Origin: JAHQVI01 sp963749875
GTDB lineage: Bacteria > Pseudomonadota > Alphaproteobacteria > Rhizobiales > Rhodomicrobiaceae
DNA: 64,000 nt
Reading direction: 5' to 3'
Assembly: GCA_963749875.1 (NCBI GenBank)
Contig: CAVVOX010000008.1
Span: forward strand, 1-64,000
This document shows, piece by piece, positions 1-8,736 of this stretch; position 1 is the first letter of the stretch; every line of letters begins with the position of its first letter. The notes under the pieces were generated by a model that had not been told where the DNA came from, made no database searches, and worked only from the letters and a program-made list of their open reading frames with translations. The position numbers and the translations under genes were made by a program.

Positions 1-1668
1 CCCGGATGCGCAGAAAGCCCGCACATTGCTCGAAGGCTTTCGGCCCGAGACGGGAGACCTTGAGCAGCTCTTTCCGCGTCTTGAACGGACCATTCTGGTT
101 GCGGTGCGCGACGACCGCCTCGGCGAGCGAAGTGCCAAGCCCGGAAACGCGCGCCAGAAGCGAGGCCGATGCCATGTTAAGATCGACGCCGACCGCATTC
201 ACCGCGTCTTCGACAACGGCGTCGAGCGATTTAGCGAGGCGGCTCTCGTCGACATCGTGTTGATACTGGCCGACACCGATCGATTTCGGCTCGATCTTGA
301 CCAGCTCCGCAAGCGGGTCCTGCAGGCGGCGCGCGATCGAGACAGCACCGCGCAAGCTGACGTCGAGATCGGGGAATTCCGCCGATGCGGTCGCCGACGC
401 CGAATAAACCGACGCTCCCGCCTCGCTGACCACGATCTTGATCGGCTTGGGCGGCGGCATCAGGCTAAGCATCTCCGCAACCAGCTTGTCGGTCTCGCGG
501 CTCGCCGTGCCGTTGCCGATGGCGATCAGTTCGACCTTATGCTTGCGGATCAACCCCGCCAGCTCGGCCTGGGCGCCGCGAACGTCATTGCGCGGCTGGA
601 ACGGATAGATGGTCGACGTATCGACAAGCTTGCCGGTCCCATCGACCACCGCAACTTTCACGCCCGTGCGAATGCCCGGATCGAGGCCCATGGTCGTCGT
701 GAGCCAGCCGGAGCGGCGAGCAACAGATCCTTCAGATTGCGCGCAAAGACATGGATCGCCTCTTCCTCGGCGCGCTCGCGCATCTCGGTCATCAGATCGA
801 CGCCAAGGCTCAAGGACAGTTTCACTTTCCAGGCCCAGCGCGCAACGCCCATCAGCCATTCATCCGCCGCGCCGCGCTTCGGCTGAATGTCGTAGGTGTT
901 CGCGATGATCCGCTCGACAGGCTTGACGGCGGAGGTGTCTTCGGCATCGACCTCGATGTCGAGCGAGATCACCTCCTCGTTGCGCGCGCGCAGCATGGCG
1001 AGCGCCCGGTGGCTCGGAATGCTCCTTCCAGTTCTCCGAATAATTGAAATAGTCGGCGAATTTCGCGCCTTCCTCTTCCTTGCCTTTGGAGACGGTCGCG
1101 CGCATCACCGCGCGGCCCTTCATATGATTGCGCAGCGTGCCGACCAGATCGGCACTCTGGGCGAAGGTCTCGGTAAGGATATCGCGCGCGCCGTCGAGCG
1201 CGGCTTTCGTGTCGGCCACCTCTCGGTGACGAATTGCTTGGCGAATTCGGCCGGATCGAGCTTGCGGTTTTCCAGGATCTGATCGGCGAGCGGCTGCAGC
1301 CCTTTCTCGCGGGCAATCTGCGCGCGGGTGCGCCGCTTCGGTTTGTAAGGCAGGTAGAGATCTTCGAGTTCGGCCTTGGTCTCGACCGCTGCGATCTTCG
1401 CCGTCAGCTCATCGGTCAGCTTGCCTTGCGAGGAAATGTTGTCGAGAACGGTCTTCCGCCGCGCTTCCAGCTCGCGCAGATAGCCAAGGCGCTCCTCAAG
1501 CTGGCGAAGTTGCTGGTCATCCAGACCGCCGGTCGCCTCCTTGCGGTAAGGGCGATGAACGGCAGGTGGATCCTTCGTCCAGAAGTCCGATCGCTGCGGT
1601 TACCTGCTGCGGCCTGGCCTGGATCTCGTTGGCGATAGTCTTGGGAATGGGTCCAAAGCTGCTGTCAT
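1..1668 (-). CDS. tex: Tex-type RNA-binding transcription accessory protein, partial and frameshifted
   Basis: Read in corrected frames, the minus strand gives the Tex family in order: an N-terminal part with PKTIANEIQARP and YRKEATGGLDDQQLR, then ELEDLYLPYKPKRRTRAQIA, FADYFNYSENW, a YqgF/RNase H-like part with MGLDPGIRTGVKVAVVDG, and the helix-hairpin-helix VSGLGTSLAEAVVAHR. The gene runs off the left edge, so the C-terminal S1 domain is missing. The ATG at 1668 opens MTAALDPF. At least five single-base shifts are visible, near 1640, 1573/1557, 1222, 1027 and 700. Each can be repaired by adding or removing one base, and no residues are lost. The segment 1..700 reads open throughout. Tex binds nucleic acid during transcription in the cytoplasm. 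The shifts look like sequence error; a decaying gene is the alternative. Confidence 0.85.
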
Positions 1669-1926
1669 TGCATGTCCTGGAATCAAATGCCGAAGGCGAG
1701 AGGAGGGGCGGCCATGCCCGCTGCCAAGATGCCCGTTAGTCGGAAACACCTTTCTGCGATGGCATGCGCCGGAACCACTCGAGCGCGCCGGCATTGTCGG
1801 CGGTCGATTCGACATAAACTTACCGTGACTCCCTCCTCACAACGCTTCTCCGTCCCATTATGCTGATAGACAGCGCGCTCGGACCTATCACGTCATTCCA
1901 GCGCGCGGCCAAGGAGATGAAAGACC

Positions 1927-2747
1927 ATGACCCGGAGACGTTTCCTGATAGCGGCGCTCGCCATCTTCGGAGCCGTCTCCATCGGCGGCTCAGAGCTTCG
2001 GGCCCAGTCAGGCAACGCTGTCTATGCAGAGCTGCTCGACAAGTATATCGTCACCGGACCGGCGGGCATCAATTGGGTCAACTATGCGGAGTGGAAGACG
2101 AACAAGGCCGATCTCCAGCGGCTCGGAGCCTATCTCTCCGACCTCCAGTCGCAGAAGCCCTCGACGATGAGCCGCGCCGAGGCCTTTGCCTTCTGGGTCA
2201 ATCTGTACAACGCAGCGACGCTGAAGGTCGTGCTCGACAAATATCCCGTCAAATCGATCCGCGACATCGAGAGCACGGGCACGAGCCTGTTCGATTTCAA
2301 AGCCTATACCGGCCCCTGGCGGACGAAGCTCGTCACGATCGAGGGCCGTTCCCTGTCGCTGGACGAGATCGAACATTCGATTCTGCGCCCGAAATTCAAG
2401 GACCCCGCGTGCATTACGCCGTCAATTGCGCCTCGATCGGCTGCCCCAATTTGAAGCCGACACCGTGGACCGCCGCCTCGCTCGACGCCGACCTCATCAC
2501 CGCCGCAAAGGCCTATGTCAATCATCCGCGCGGTGTCAGTATCGGTCAAAGTGGTGCTTTGCGGGTATCGAGCATCTATGAATGGTTCAAGGAGGATTTC
2601 GGCGGTGGCGAGCGCGGCGTGATCGCTCATCTGCGCCAATATGCCAAGCCCGAACTGGCGAAAAAGCTTGGGAGCAAGGTCACGATCGTGGGACACGGCT
2701 ATGATTGGACGCTGAACGACGTGAGGAATGCGAAGGTCGGAGGCTGA
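1927..2747 (+). CDS. exported DUF547 family protein, one frameshift
   Basis: An N-terminal signal peptide (MTRRRFLIAALAIFGAVSIG, cleavage near LRAQ) is followed by the DUF547 core. The core shows FAFWVNLYNAATLKVVL, then HYAVNCASIGCPNL, then a C-terminal VSSIYEWFKEDFG. The first frame stops at 2454 and the second runs to 2747. The switch is at about 2400-2410, where one base seems to be missing inside KDPRVHYAV. DUF547 proteins are secreted or periplasmic, of about 260-280 residues, and have no settled function. The length here fits. The gene has no obvious operon partner and stands about 95 bases before the tRNA-Arg. The start is well placed at the signal peptide. Confidence 0.85.
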
Positions 2748-4347
2748 CCGGCGGCCGGCAACCAAACGGACATGCGGCGCCCGAAGATTGCGTTTCCCGC
2801 GCCGTTCGCTTAATGTGCGATCCGAAAGCGGCATTGCTTACGCACCCATAGCTCAGCTGGATAGAGCGTTGCCCTCCGAAGGCAAAGGTCACAGGTTCGA
2901 ATCCTGTTGGGTGCGCCATTTTGCTTTTACCCATACTCATGTCTCCTAAGATATTGAATGGTAATGACTTTATCGGGTTCGAAAACCCTCCATTCCGCTG
3001 ATATGACATACGTTCGGCAAAGGCCAATCTAAGCACTGTATTGCGTAAGGGAAGTTGCCCAAAAACCCATAATTTCCAATGGTTTGACAGAAATCTGAGC
3101 GCGAGTTCGAACATTTCCTCGAAGCTGTGCTTTGGTTTGCCGTGATCTTGCAGTTTCTCGGCGAGAATCAGCTTTTGTTTCTCTAACTTGGCGATCTTGG
3201 ATTCGTAAGCCGAGATGACGGAAGGGTTGTCGGCTTCGACCGGCACTGCATGCAGCGGATCACGTTGATGCTTGTCCCAAACGATGCCCAAATAGGTGAA
3301 CACCCAAAGGCTTAAAGGCAGAATTAGTTCGATACAGCCCGTCAAAGCTGCGATAGGCAGGAAATGCGTGATATAAGCAAAGGTGGCCGATACACCCGCT
3401 TGCGCCGGAAACGATGGTCGTTCGCCCACCGTATCATCCAGTGTCGAGAGCACAGACGTGAGGCTGCCGCCATGTTTGGCCATCAACGCATTGACGCGGA
3501 AAGTCGCCTGCGACTGGCCAGCGATAGAGACACCAGCTCCCAGTTCCTTCGCATAAGCTTGAAGCAGCGCGACAGGAACGGCTTCATCAAGCCTACTGAG
3601 CGCTTGATCTATTTCCGCATCAATGCCGATCAGTTTTTGGCGGCGCTCAGGGAGCGGCTTTTCCGTTTCGCCCAAGATTGTTTGGTAGTCGCCAATCAAT
3701 CTGTTCAGTCGTTGGATCGTGGCCTCTCGGCTGGCTTCGCCTTCTAGCAATTGTTTGGCGATTTCATCGGCACGGGCGGCGACGCCTTCCAGGACTTTCG
3801 CCACCGGGCCGTAACCACCGTTCGGGCGACCGGACAGGCATGAGCTCTTAACCTCACACGCGGCCTGCGCTTTTAGATCAGCGCTGATGAGACTGATGAC
3901 GGGAATCGCGCGCGTAGCCTGCGACGCTATTTTATGGTGATCGCCAATGAAGCGGTTGAGGTCTTGCGCATAGTCGTGCAGTTGCAATTCATCGACCGAG
4001 CGGATCGTGAGACCGGCATAGGTCGAGGCAAACAGACCGCCGCCGACAAAAAGCATCGAAACGATGCTCACCAATCCCGCCAGGGCAAAGCCGGTTGCGG
4101 CAAGGTAAGCGCCTTTTTCAATAGCGAAGCGGTTGATACTATAGGAGACGAGGCCCGCCGTGGCGGCGATGAAGGCGGCTTTCGCCGTGCCAAACAGGCC
4201 TTGATCCGTGATCAGCGCCAGCATCGCCATGAAGGTCATGATCGTGGTGCCAAGCGCAAACGCCCAGAGCAGCCATGTCTCGGAGGGCAGCTTTTCGCGT
4301 CGAGGCATTCTGAGCGGTGGCTGAGATTTTTGGGAGATAGGCGGCAT
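2680..4347 (-). CDS. membrane protein with coiled-coil domain, unknown function
   Basis: The frame encodes up to 555 residues. Three hydrophobic segments lie near residues 28-48, 55-72 and 80-105. A long helical soluble part follows (about 110-300), then one or two membrane segments around 310-350 and a heptad-like stretch near SKIAKLEKQKLILAEKLQ. I do not recognise the family. The last 90 or so residues are suspicious: from MAHPTGFEPVTF onwards the frame is the antisense of tRNA-Arg and then of the DUF547 gene, so the true protein probably ends near 2925-2950. The start at 4347 has weak support. Base composition is less GC-rich than the flanks, in keeping with a transferred segment. Confidence 0.5.
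   Translation of the reverse strand: MPPISQKSQPPLRMPRREKLPSETWLLWAFALGTTIMTFMAMLALITDQGLFGTAKAAFIAATAGLVSYSINRFAIEKGAYLAATGFALAGLVSIVSMLFVGGGLFASTYAGLTIRSVDELQLHDYAQDLNRFIGDHHKIASQATRAIPVISLISADLKAQAACEVKSSCLSGRPNGGYGPVAKVLEGVAARADEIAKQLLEGEASREATIQRLNRLIGDYQTILGETEKPLPERRQKLIGIDAEIDQALSRLDEAVPVALLQAYAKELGAGVSIAGQSQATFRVNALMAKHGGSLTSVLSTLDDTVGERPSFPAQAGVSATFAYITHFLPIAALTGCIELILPLSLWVFTYLGIVWDKHQRDPLHAVPVEADNPSVISAYESKIAKLEKQKLILAEKLQDHGKPKHSFEEMFELALRFLSNHWKLWVFGQLPLRNTVLRLAFAERMSYQRNGGFSNPIKSLPFNILGDMSMGKSKMAHPTGFEPVTFAFGGQRSIQLSYGCVSNAAFGSHIKRTARETQSSGAACPFGCRPPVSLRPSHSSRRSASNHSRVPRS
2842..2918 (+). tRNA. tRNA-Arg (anticodon CCG)
   Basis: A full cloverleaf can be folded by eye. The acceptor stem GCACCCA pairs with TGGGTGC, the D arm is GCTC/GAGC, the anticodon stem TTGCC/GGCAA holds loop CTCCGAA (anticodon CCG), and the T arm is ACAGG-TTCGAAT-CCTGT. 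The discriminator is G2915 and the CCA is encoded at 2916-2918. The gene marks the edge of a lower-GC patch on its 3' side, the usual position for integration of mobile DNA, although no second copy of the tRNA end was seen. Confidence 0.97.
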
Positions 4348-4541
4348 GATTTTTCTTCCTGATGGCTGAGCTAAAAAACGTCAGCATACGGATCACAAAG
4401 GACTAAATTCCTATGTCAAGCAAAGCTCAAAGGTTCTGGTTTGACAACGACCGCTTCCCGCGACTGTATACGCAAAATTCGCCTAATAATTGGGCAGTCT
4501 CATCGCAAGCTATTGAAAAAAATTGATTAATAGGAACAGCG

Positions 4542-4943
4542 ATGCCGATGAAAAACCGCTTTATGGCCGCTACCACGCTAACCGAACGCGACGTATTGAA
4601 ACTGATATTTCTCTTCGTTCTGGGCTCTTTGCCCCGCGAGAATGCACGGATAACCAAGCTCAGTGTGCCGACGTGTTATCGCTTCCACCAACATATGCTC
4701 GCCCGCCTGTACGATGTCGGTTGGGTGATGGAAGACGAGGGGGTTCTGAAGATGATTTCGGAGGACGCTCGGGTGAGGGCGCGCTTTGCTGCTTACAAAG
4801 AGAAATGCATGAAGCAGCATCGGGGTTTTGAAAATGAGTTTAAAAAGAAAGTGGAGAGCATGAAATATAACGCGCTCTATGTGCATACTCATCTTTATGA
4901 GCGCACTTATGCTGCGGGGGTCTCAGAACGCGCCGTGGCCTGA
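4542..4943 (+). CDS. hypothetical protein in low-GC island
   Basis: The 133-residue product has no signal peptide. It is a basic, mainly helical protein with LTERDVLKLIFLFVLGSL near the N-terminus and a Lys/Glu-rich middle (FENEFKKKVESMKYN). An AGGA motif sits about eight bases before the ATG at 4542. Codon use is AT-richer than in the flanking genes. I do not recognise a family. It shares the patch next to tRNA-Arg with the coiled-coil membrane protein and is divergent from it, with about 195 bases between their starts. It is likely a cargo gene of a small acquired segment. Confidence 0.5.
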   Translation: MPMKNRFMAATTLTERDVLKLIFLFVLGSLPRENARITKLSVPTCYRFHQHMLARLYDVGWVMEDEGVLKMISEDARVRARFAAYKEKCMKQHRGFENEFKKKVESMKYNALYVHTHLYERTYAAGVSERAVA

Positions 4944-4970
4944 GAACATCGCTTACCTCCAATCCGCCGG

Positions 4971-5016
4971 GCCGGGGCGCTACGCCATACCAGCCAGCTC
5001 CGCGCCCCGCCCCGGC
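4971..5016 (+). repeat. 9-bp inverted repeat, possible terminator
   Basis: GCCGGGGCG at 4971-4979 is matched by CGCCCCGGC at 5008-5016. The 28-base loop is large and no T-run follows, so this is a weak terminator candidate for the gene ending at 4943. It could equally be a repeat remnant. Confidence 0.35.
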
Positions 5017-5093
5017 TATCTCTGTGCCGTGGGGACCAGAACACAATATGTCAGGTTAAGTCTTAGCTAATGCAATTTATTGATGAGACATTT

Positions 5094-5297
5094 TTATGCT
5101 AATAAACCGTTAATACTCATAAAAAAAATACTCAGACTCATAAGAATATAGCTAATTAGATACATGATATGCGATGTCTTGGCGCTTGCTCTATCATTAC
5201 GCGTCCTGCGTCCCCAGACGAAGGCGGCCACGCTCACCATTCCGCCACATGCAGCAAAAATGATTGCAATAACGCGAAAAAATTCCGGCCATTCCAT
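5094..5297 (-). CDS. small membrane protein, two predicted TM segments
   Basis: The 67-residue product has a first hydrophobic helix around residues 8-27 (IAIIFAACGGMVSVAAFVW), a basic loop GRRTRNDRASAK, and a second helix around 45-62 (LISYILMSLSIFFMSING). This hairpin layout is typical of small inner-membrane proteins. It lies 24 bases beyond the exported OB-like protein on the same strand and may be the last gene of the transporter operon, but its AT-rich composition points to the low-GC patch instead. The family is not recognised. Confidence 0.45.
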   Translation of the reverse strand: MEWPEFFRVIAIIFAACGGMVSVAAFVWGRRTRNDRASAKTSHIMYLISYILMSLSIFFMSINGLLA

Positions 5298-5321
5298 TCT
5301 CGATCACACGATGTTCATGCT

Positions 5322-5720
5322 CTAACAGCACCCGCCACCGGCCAACACCTTTGTCTTCTCAACTTTGAGAGCGTTGAAACGCGGACCATGCGGTCCAATT
5401 TCAAATACGCCCTTAACTAGGACCTGATCGTACAATGCGGTCCCCTTGCCGTCGGCTCGCACGATCTTGAGCGGTATTTGCGAAACGTCCTGCAGCATGA
5501 AAACGCGGCCCGCCTGTTCCGTCTCGATGACCAATCCGTAAATCGTGATTATTCGGTCCTTATAGGTCGACGGACTCGCAAGCAAGTGCGCGATTATGGG
5601 CTTGTCGGCCTGGCCATAGGATGGGCCCGCAACCAGACAGGTGTGAGCGGTGAGCAGTATCACCAGCATCATCCCCACTCTCCATGGCCTGTTCCTCTTC
5701 GGCAACCAAGAGATACGCAT
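5322..5720 (-). CDS. exported small protein, OB-fold-like
   Basis: The ATG at 5720 is preferred over an upstream ATG at 5807 because it opens a good signal peptide (basic WLPKRNRPWR, hydrophobic GMMLVILLTAHTCLVAG, cleavage near SYGQA) and avoids overlap with the ATPase gene that ends at 5743. The mature part of about 100 residues (YKDRIITIYGLVIETEQAG ... VKGVFEIGPHGPRFNALKV) is beta-rich, like small periplasmic OB-fold proteins. It ends in GGGCC with two terminal cysteines, which could bind metal or redox partners. It sits 22 bases after the ABC ATPase, so co-transcription is likely. The function is unknown. Confidence 0.6.
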   Translation of the reverse strand: MRISWLPKRNRPWRVGMMLVILLTAHTCLVAGPSYGQADKPIIAHLLASPSTYKDRIITIYGLVIETEQAGRVFMLQDVSQIPLKIVRADGKGTALYDQVLVKGVFEIGPHGPRFNALKVEKTKVLAGGGCC

Positions 5721-5742
5721 CGAGGGTACGCGTCCTTTCAAT

Positions 5743-6609
5743 TCAACCCGAGCGGCGACGCTCGAATGCCTCAACCATGTCTGCAGCCTCCCGTTCGCCG
5801 GTGGCAAAGGCGCTGACAGCTTCCTTGTACAGAATCGACAAGGCCTTTTCCTTCAGTTGCGCATAATGCTCCGATGTCAGCATTTCAAAAGTGCGCGGCC
5901 GCGGCAAGTCGTCTTCAATCACTGCCTGTATGCTGCCAGGACTGCGTCCCAAAATGATCAGCCTGTCGGCGAAGAATATTGCCTCGTCGATTTCGCAAGT
6001 GACGAACAATATCGTTTGATTGGAGCCCTCGAACAGCCGCAGAAGATATTCCTGCATCAAACCGCGGGTCATCGCATCGAGGCCGCGGAACGGTTCGTCC
6101 ATAAGCAGTACTTTGGGGCTGTTGACGAGGGCCCGCGCGAGTTCGGCGCGCCGCTGCATACCGCCCGAGAGCTGGATTGGATACTTATCCAGAAACTCAC
6201 GCAACCCCACGATCTCCAGCAGTTTCTCGGCCTGTTCGCGAATTTCCGATTCACTGCGTTCGCGATGTACGACTGGGCCGTACATCACATTCTTAATGGT
6301 TGTCATCCATGGAAACAGGGCAGTCTCCTGAAACACGACCAGCCGATCGCTGCCGGGTCCCTGGACCGGTTCCCCATCGATCAGAACCTCGCCTGTTGTT
6401 GGTTTCTCGTAACCGGCTATGAGATCTATGAGCGTGGTCTTCCCAGAGCCCGAAGGCCCGATCAACACAGTGAATTTGCCGCGCTCGACGACAAAGGAGC
6501 ACTCCTTGACCGCGGTAAATTCACCAGACTTTTCACCATAGACCTTCGTAACGGACCGGACCTCGACCTCGCCATATTCCCGCCCGTTTTCCGAGAGCGC
6601 TGTTGTCAT
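5743..6609 (-). CDS. ABC transporter ATPase, TauB/SsuB-like (second set)
   Basis: The 288-residue product carries all nucleotide-binding motifs: Walker A GPSGSGKTT near residue 51, Q-loop VFQETALFPW, signature LSGGMQRR near 147 and Walker B LLMDEP near 168. The usual His of the switch region is replaced in VTCEIDEAIFFADR (Cys where THDIDEA is usual), which is odd for the family. The ATG at 6609 is chosen over a GTG at 6621 that overlaps the stop of the 31-residue gene. The protein energises a TauBC/NMT1-type importer. It ends the run with TSUP and the microprotein and is separated from the other ATPase by about 2.1 kb. Confidence 0.85.
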   Translation of the reverse strand: MTTALSENGREYGEVEVRSVTKVYGEKSGEFTAVKECSFVVERGKFTVLIGPSGSGKTTLIDLIAGYEKPTTGEVLIDGEPVQGPGSDRLVVFQETALFPWMTTIKNVMYGPVVHRERSESEIREQAEKLLEIVGLREFLDKYPIQLSGGMQRRAELARALVNSPKVLLMDEPFRGLDAMTRGLMQEYLLRLFEGSNQTILFVTCEIDEAIFFADRLIILGRSPGSIQAVIEDDLPRPRTFEMLTSEHYAQLKEKALSILYKEAVSAFATGEREAADMVEAFERRRSG

Positions 6610-6621
6610 CGCAAGTCTCAC

Positions 6622-6717
6622 TCACCAATAGACGTAGATATAATTCGCCGCCACGAGCGCCGCCAGCGCCAGTACAACGAACGGCAGATAAGGCAGAACC
6701 AAATAAACAAGACGCAT
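6622..6717 (-). CDS. 31-residue single-TM microprotein
   Basis: An ATG at 6717 opens a 31-codon frame closed by TGA at 6622. The product is almost entirely one hydrophobic helix (MRLVYLVLPYLPFVVLALAA...) with an aromatic tail ending NYIYVYW. It sits 9 bases after the TSUP gene, and its stop overlaps an alternative GTG of the ATPase, so it is packed into the operon as a real gene would be. It is too short for most gene callers. A plausible role is a transporter-associated subunit, comparable in kind to small membrane peptides that stabilise importers; that is inference. No homologue can be named. Confidence 0.6.
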   Translation of the reverse strand: MRLVYLVLPYLPFVVLALAALVAANYIYVYW

Positions 6718-6726
6718 ATTCCGCCC

Positions 6727-7848
6727 TCACATCCTGAATGGTAGAGGATAGAAATAATCTATCACGTAGAGTGTGCCGGCTATACCCGTGATGACGCCGA
6801 GCATCAGCTTCAGTGAAGGCTCCGGCACATATTTCTGCGTCTTCGCAGCGCACCAGGAACCGAGTATCCCCCCTGCGGCGGCAAAAAACCCCCAAGCCCA
6901 CTCCGGCGCGATCGTCACACCGGTTACCAGCGGCAGGATGACCCCGTAGGTGAATAGACCTATCGCGGAAAGAACGATGACGTAAGGGATTGTAGCCGCC
7001 ACGAGCACATACATGGGGAGCCCGTATACTGCGGCAAATATCGGCACCAGCAGGAATCCGCCGCCCACGCCCAGCGCCGCGGAAATGATGCCGACGCCGA
7101 CGCCCGTAAGAAACAAGAAGGCCCGATTGATGCGCCACTGCTCTCCCCAGAACCCAATGACGACATAAAGCCCCTGCCGCTCCAGCGTCTGTATCCCGAT
7201 GTTTTCCGGCAGGCCGGCCGGGGAAAGACCCGCCGCACGGCGATTGCGCGCCTCCATCCGAAACTTTGCTTCGAGCCCCTCGCTTGAGCGACGGTCCCGG
7301 AAGCCGCGATACGCAGCATAACAGAGATGCGTTCCCGCAGAGGCCAATGCTAGGCCCACGGCAAAGGTGAACGGCTTGACGTCGGACAGCAGTGTTATCC
7401 GAACGACCGGCCCGATCAGCCCGCCGACCGCGCCGCCAAGGCAGACCCAGAGAGCGAAATCCAGATTCCATTGACGGTTTCGCCGAAAACCGAACAATGC
7501 GCCAAACGGATTCAGCAAGGTGATCAGCTGTGTTGTCGGTGTAACGCCCGGACCAGTGAACTGCAGTATCGACATCTGATAGGGCAATGCGAATATCCCG
7601 GCTGCCTCGCCCACAACCGCCATGGTGTAGCCGGTCCAGAACCCCATCCAGATCAAGTGCCAGACCGGCACTTTGACGCCGGCAAGAGGGAATGCCACCT
7701 CGCCGCCGGGAAGAAAGCCGTGCTGCCAGTAAGCCGCGGCCACGCCGAATGACAGAACAATCGCAATTAGGGGGAATTGTTCGATCGCGAATTCGCTTGC
7801 AACGCTGCGTTCGGCGGGTTTGGTCCTAGTTTCGCTTATCGCGTTCAT
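6727..7848 (-). CDS. TSUP/TauE-SafE family membrane transporter
   Basis: The 373-residue, strongly hydrophobic product has about eight membrane segments. Typical TSUP/DUF81 signatures are present: GVGVGIISAALGVGGGFLLVP in the second half and a related GEAAGIFALPYQMSIL in the first, followed by GALFGF and GAVGGLIGP. The family exports sulfite, sulfoacetate and other small anions. A cytoplasmic loop with RRSSEGLEAKFRMEARNRR divides the halves. The start at 7848 (MNAISETRT) is preferred over 7860. The gene lies inside the ABC transporter operon, so the exported anion may be a product of the imported compound; the substrate is unknown. Confidence 0.8.
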   Translation of the reverse strand: MNAISETRTKPAERSVASEFAIEQFPLIAIVLSFGVAAAYWQHGFLPGGEVAFPLAGVKVPVWHLIWMGFWTGYTMAVVGEAAGIFALPYQMSILQFTGPGVTPTTQLITLLNPFGALFGFRRNRQWNLDFALWVCLGGAVGGLIGPVVRITLLSDVKPFTFAVGLALASAGTHLCYAAYRGFRDRRSSEGLEAKFRMEARNRRAAGLSPAGLPENIGIQTLERQGLYVVIGFWGEQWRINRAFLFLTGVGVGIISAALGVGGGFLLVPIFAAVYGLPMYVLVAATIPYVIVLSAIGLFTYGVILPLVTGVTIAPEWAWGFFAAAGGILGSWCAAKTQKYVPEPSLKLMLGVITGIAGTLYVIDYFYPLPFRM

Positions 7849-7875
7849 TGTCCGACCCAACTCCTGGTCTCCCGG

Positions 7876-8736
7876 TCAGTGCAACCGAAGCCAAGGAGTC
7901 GCGAAACCGCCAATGGCCCTGATCAATGCGCTTGAGAGGTAGCCGGCGATACCGATCGAAATCATACAGACGATGACGTGAGCGATGGCGCCGATTTGGA
8001 AAGATTGCCACAGCAAATAGCCCAGTCCGGTATCACCGGCGATCATTTCCGACGCCACGACCATTTCCCACGAGATGCCCATGCCGACCGCCATGCCGGT
8101 GACGATGGAGGGGATTGTGGCCGGCAGTATGATCTTCCAGAAAAGGTCGCGCGGCTGCGAACCCAGCGAGAGTGCCGCCCGCTTGTAGACACGGTCGATA
8201 TTCGACGCGCCGCCTATCGTATTCAGCAGCACAATCCAGAACGCGCCGAGGAAAACGATGAAAATGACGCTTTGTTCGCGGGTAGGCCAAAACACGATCG
8301 AGATGGGGATCCAGGCAACCGGAGGTATAGGCCGGAGTAATTCGATTATCGGGAATATCGTGCCGAAGGTCGGCCGGCTCATCGCCATCGCCAGTCCGAG
8401 CGGAATGCCAACAAGCTGAGCCAACAGGAAACCGATGCCGATCCTCTCGAAGCTGAGAAGCCAGCCATTCCAATATTGCGGCGAAACGAGAAGGTCATTG
8501 GCCGCTGCAATCACTGCTGAAGGCGGGGGTACATCCTTGAGCCCGGGAATCCCCAGCGTTGCGGCGAATTCCCAAAACAGTAGAATCGTGCCGATCGATA
8601 TCGTACCGAGAAGGAGGTTCAGCCCCCAAAGGCTCTTCAGCCAGCGAATGAAACGATTGCTCGACGTAAGCTGACGCATTGGCTGGGCGCTTCGACGTTC
8701 TCCCGACTTTGTGATGATCACCGATTGATCCGTCAT
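7876..8736 (-). CDS. ABC transporter permease, TauC/SsuC-like (second set)
   Basis: The 286-residue product has six predicted membrane helices and the EAA loop AALSLGSQPRDLFWKIILPA, which contacts the ATPase. LRPIPPVAWIPISIVFW is the usual conserved helix of the TauC/SsuC group. Its start overlaps the end of the upstream ATPase gene (8733), so translation is probably coupled. With the ATPase at 5743..6609 it would form a second translocator sharing the single binding protein of the locus. The substrate is not evident; the group handles sulfonates, nitrate, pyrimidines and similar small polar molecules. Confidence 0.87.
   Translation of the reverse strand: MTDQSVIITKSGERRSAQPMRQLTSSNRFIRWLKSLWGLNLLLGTISIGTILLFWEFAATLGIPGLKDVPPPSAVIAAANDLLVSPQYWNGWLLSFERIGIGFLLAQLVGIPLGLAMAMSRPTFGTIFPIIELLRPIPPVAWIPISIVFWPTREQSVIFIVFLGAFWIVLLNTIGGASNIDRVYKRAALSLGSQPRDLFWKIILPATIPSIVTGMAVGMGISWEMVVASEMIAGDTGLGYLLWQSFQIGAIAHVIVCMISIGIAGYLSSALIRAIGGFATPWLRLH

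Noticed and set aside
26..886. 286-codon plus-strand frame over the left edge
   Set aside because: It is the antisense of the open tex reading frame, whose translation shows clear family motifs.
2842..2960. Protein segment beginning MAHPTGFEPV
   Set aside because: This is the well-known false peptide produced by reading the antisense of tRNA-Arg.
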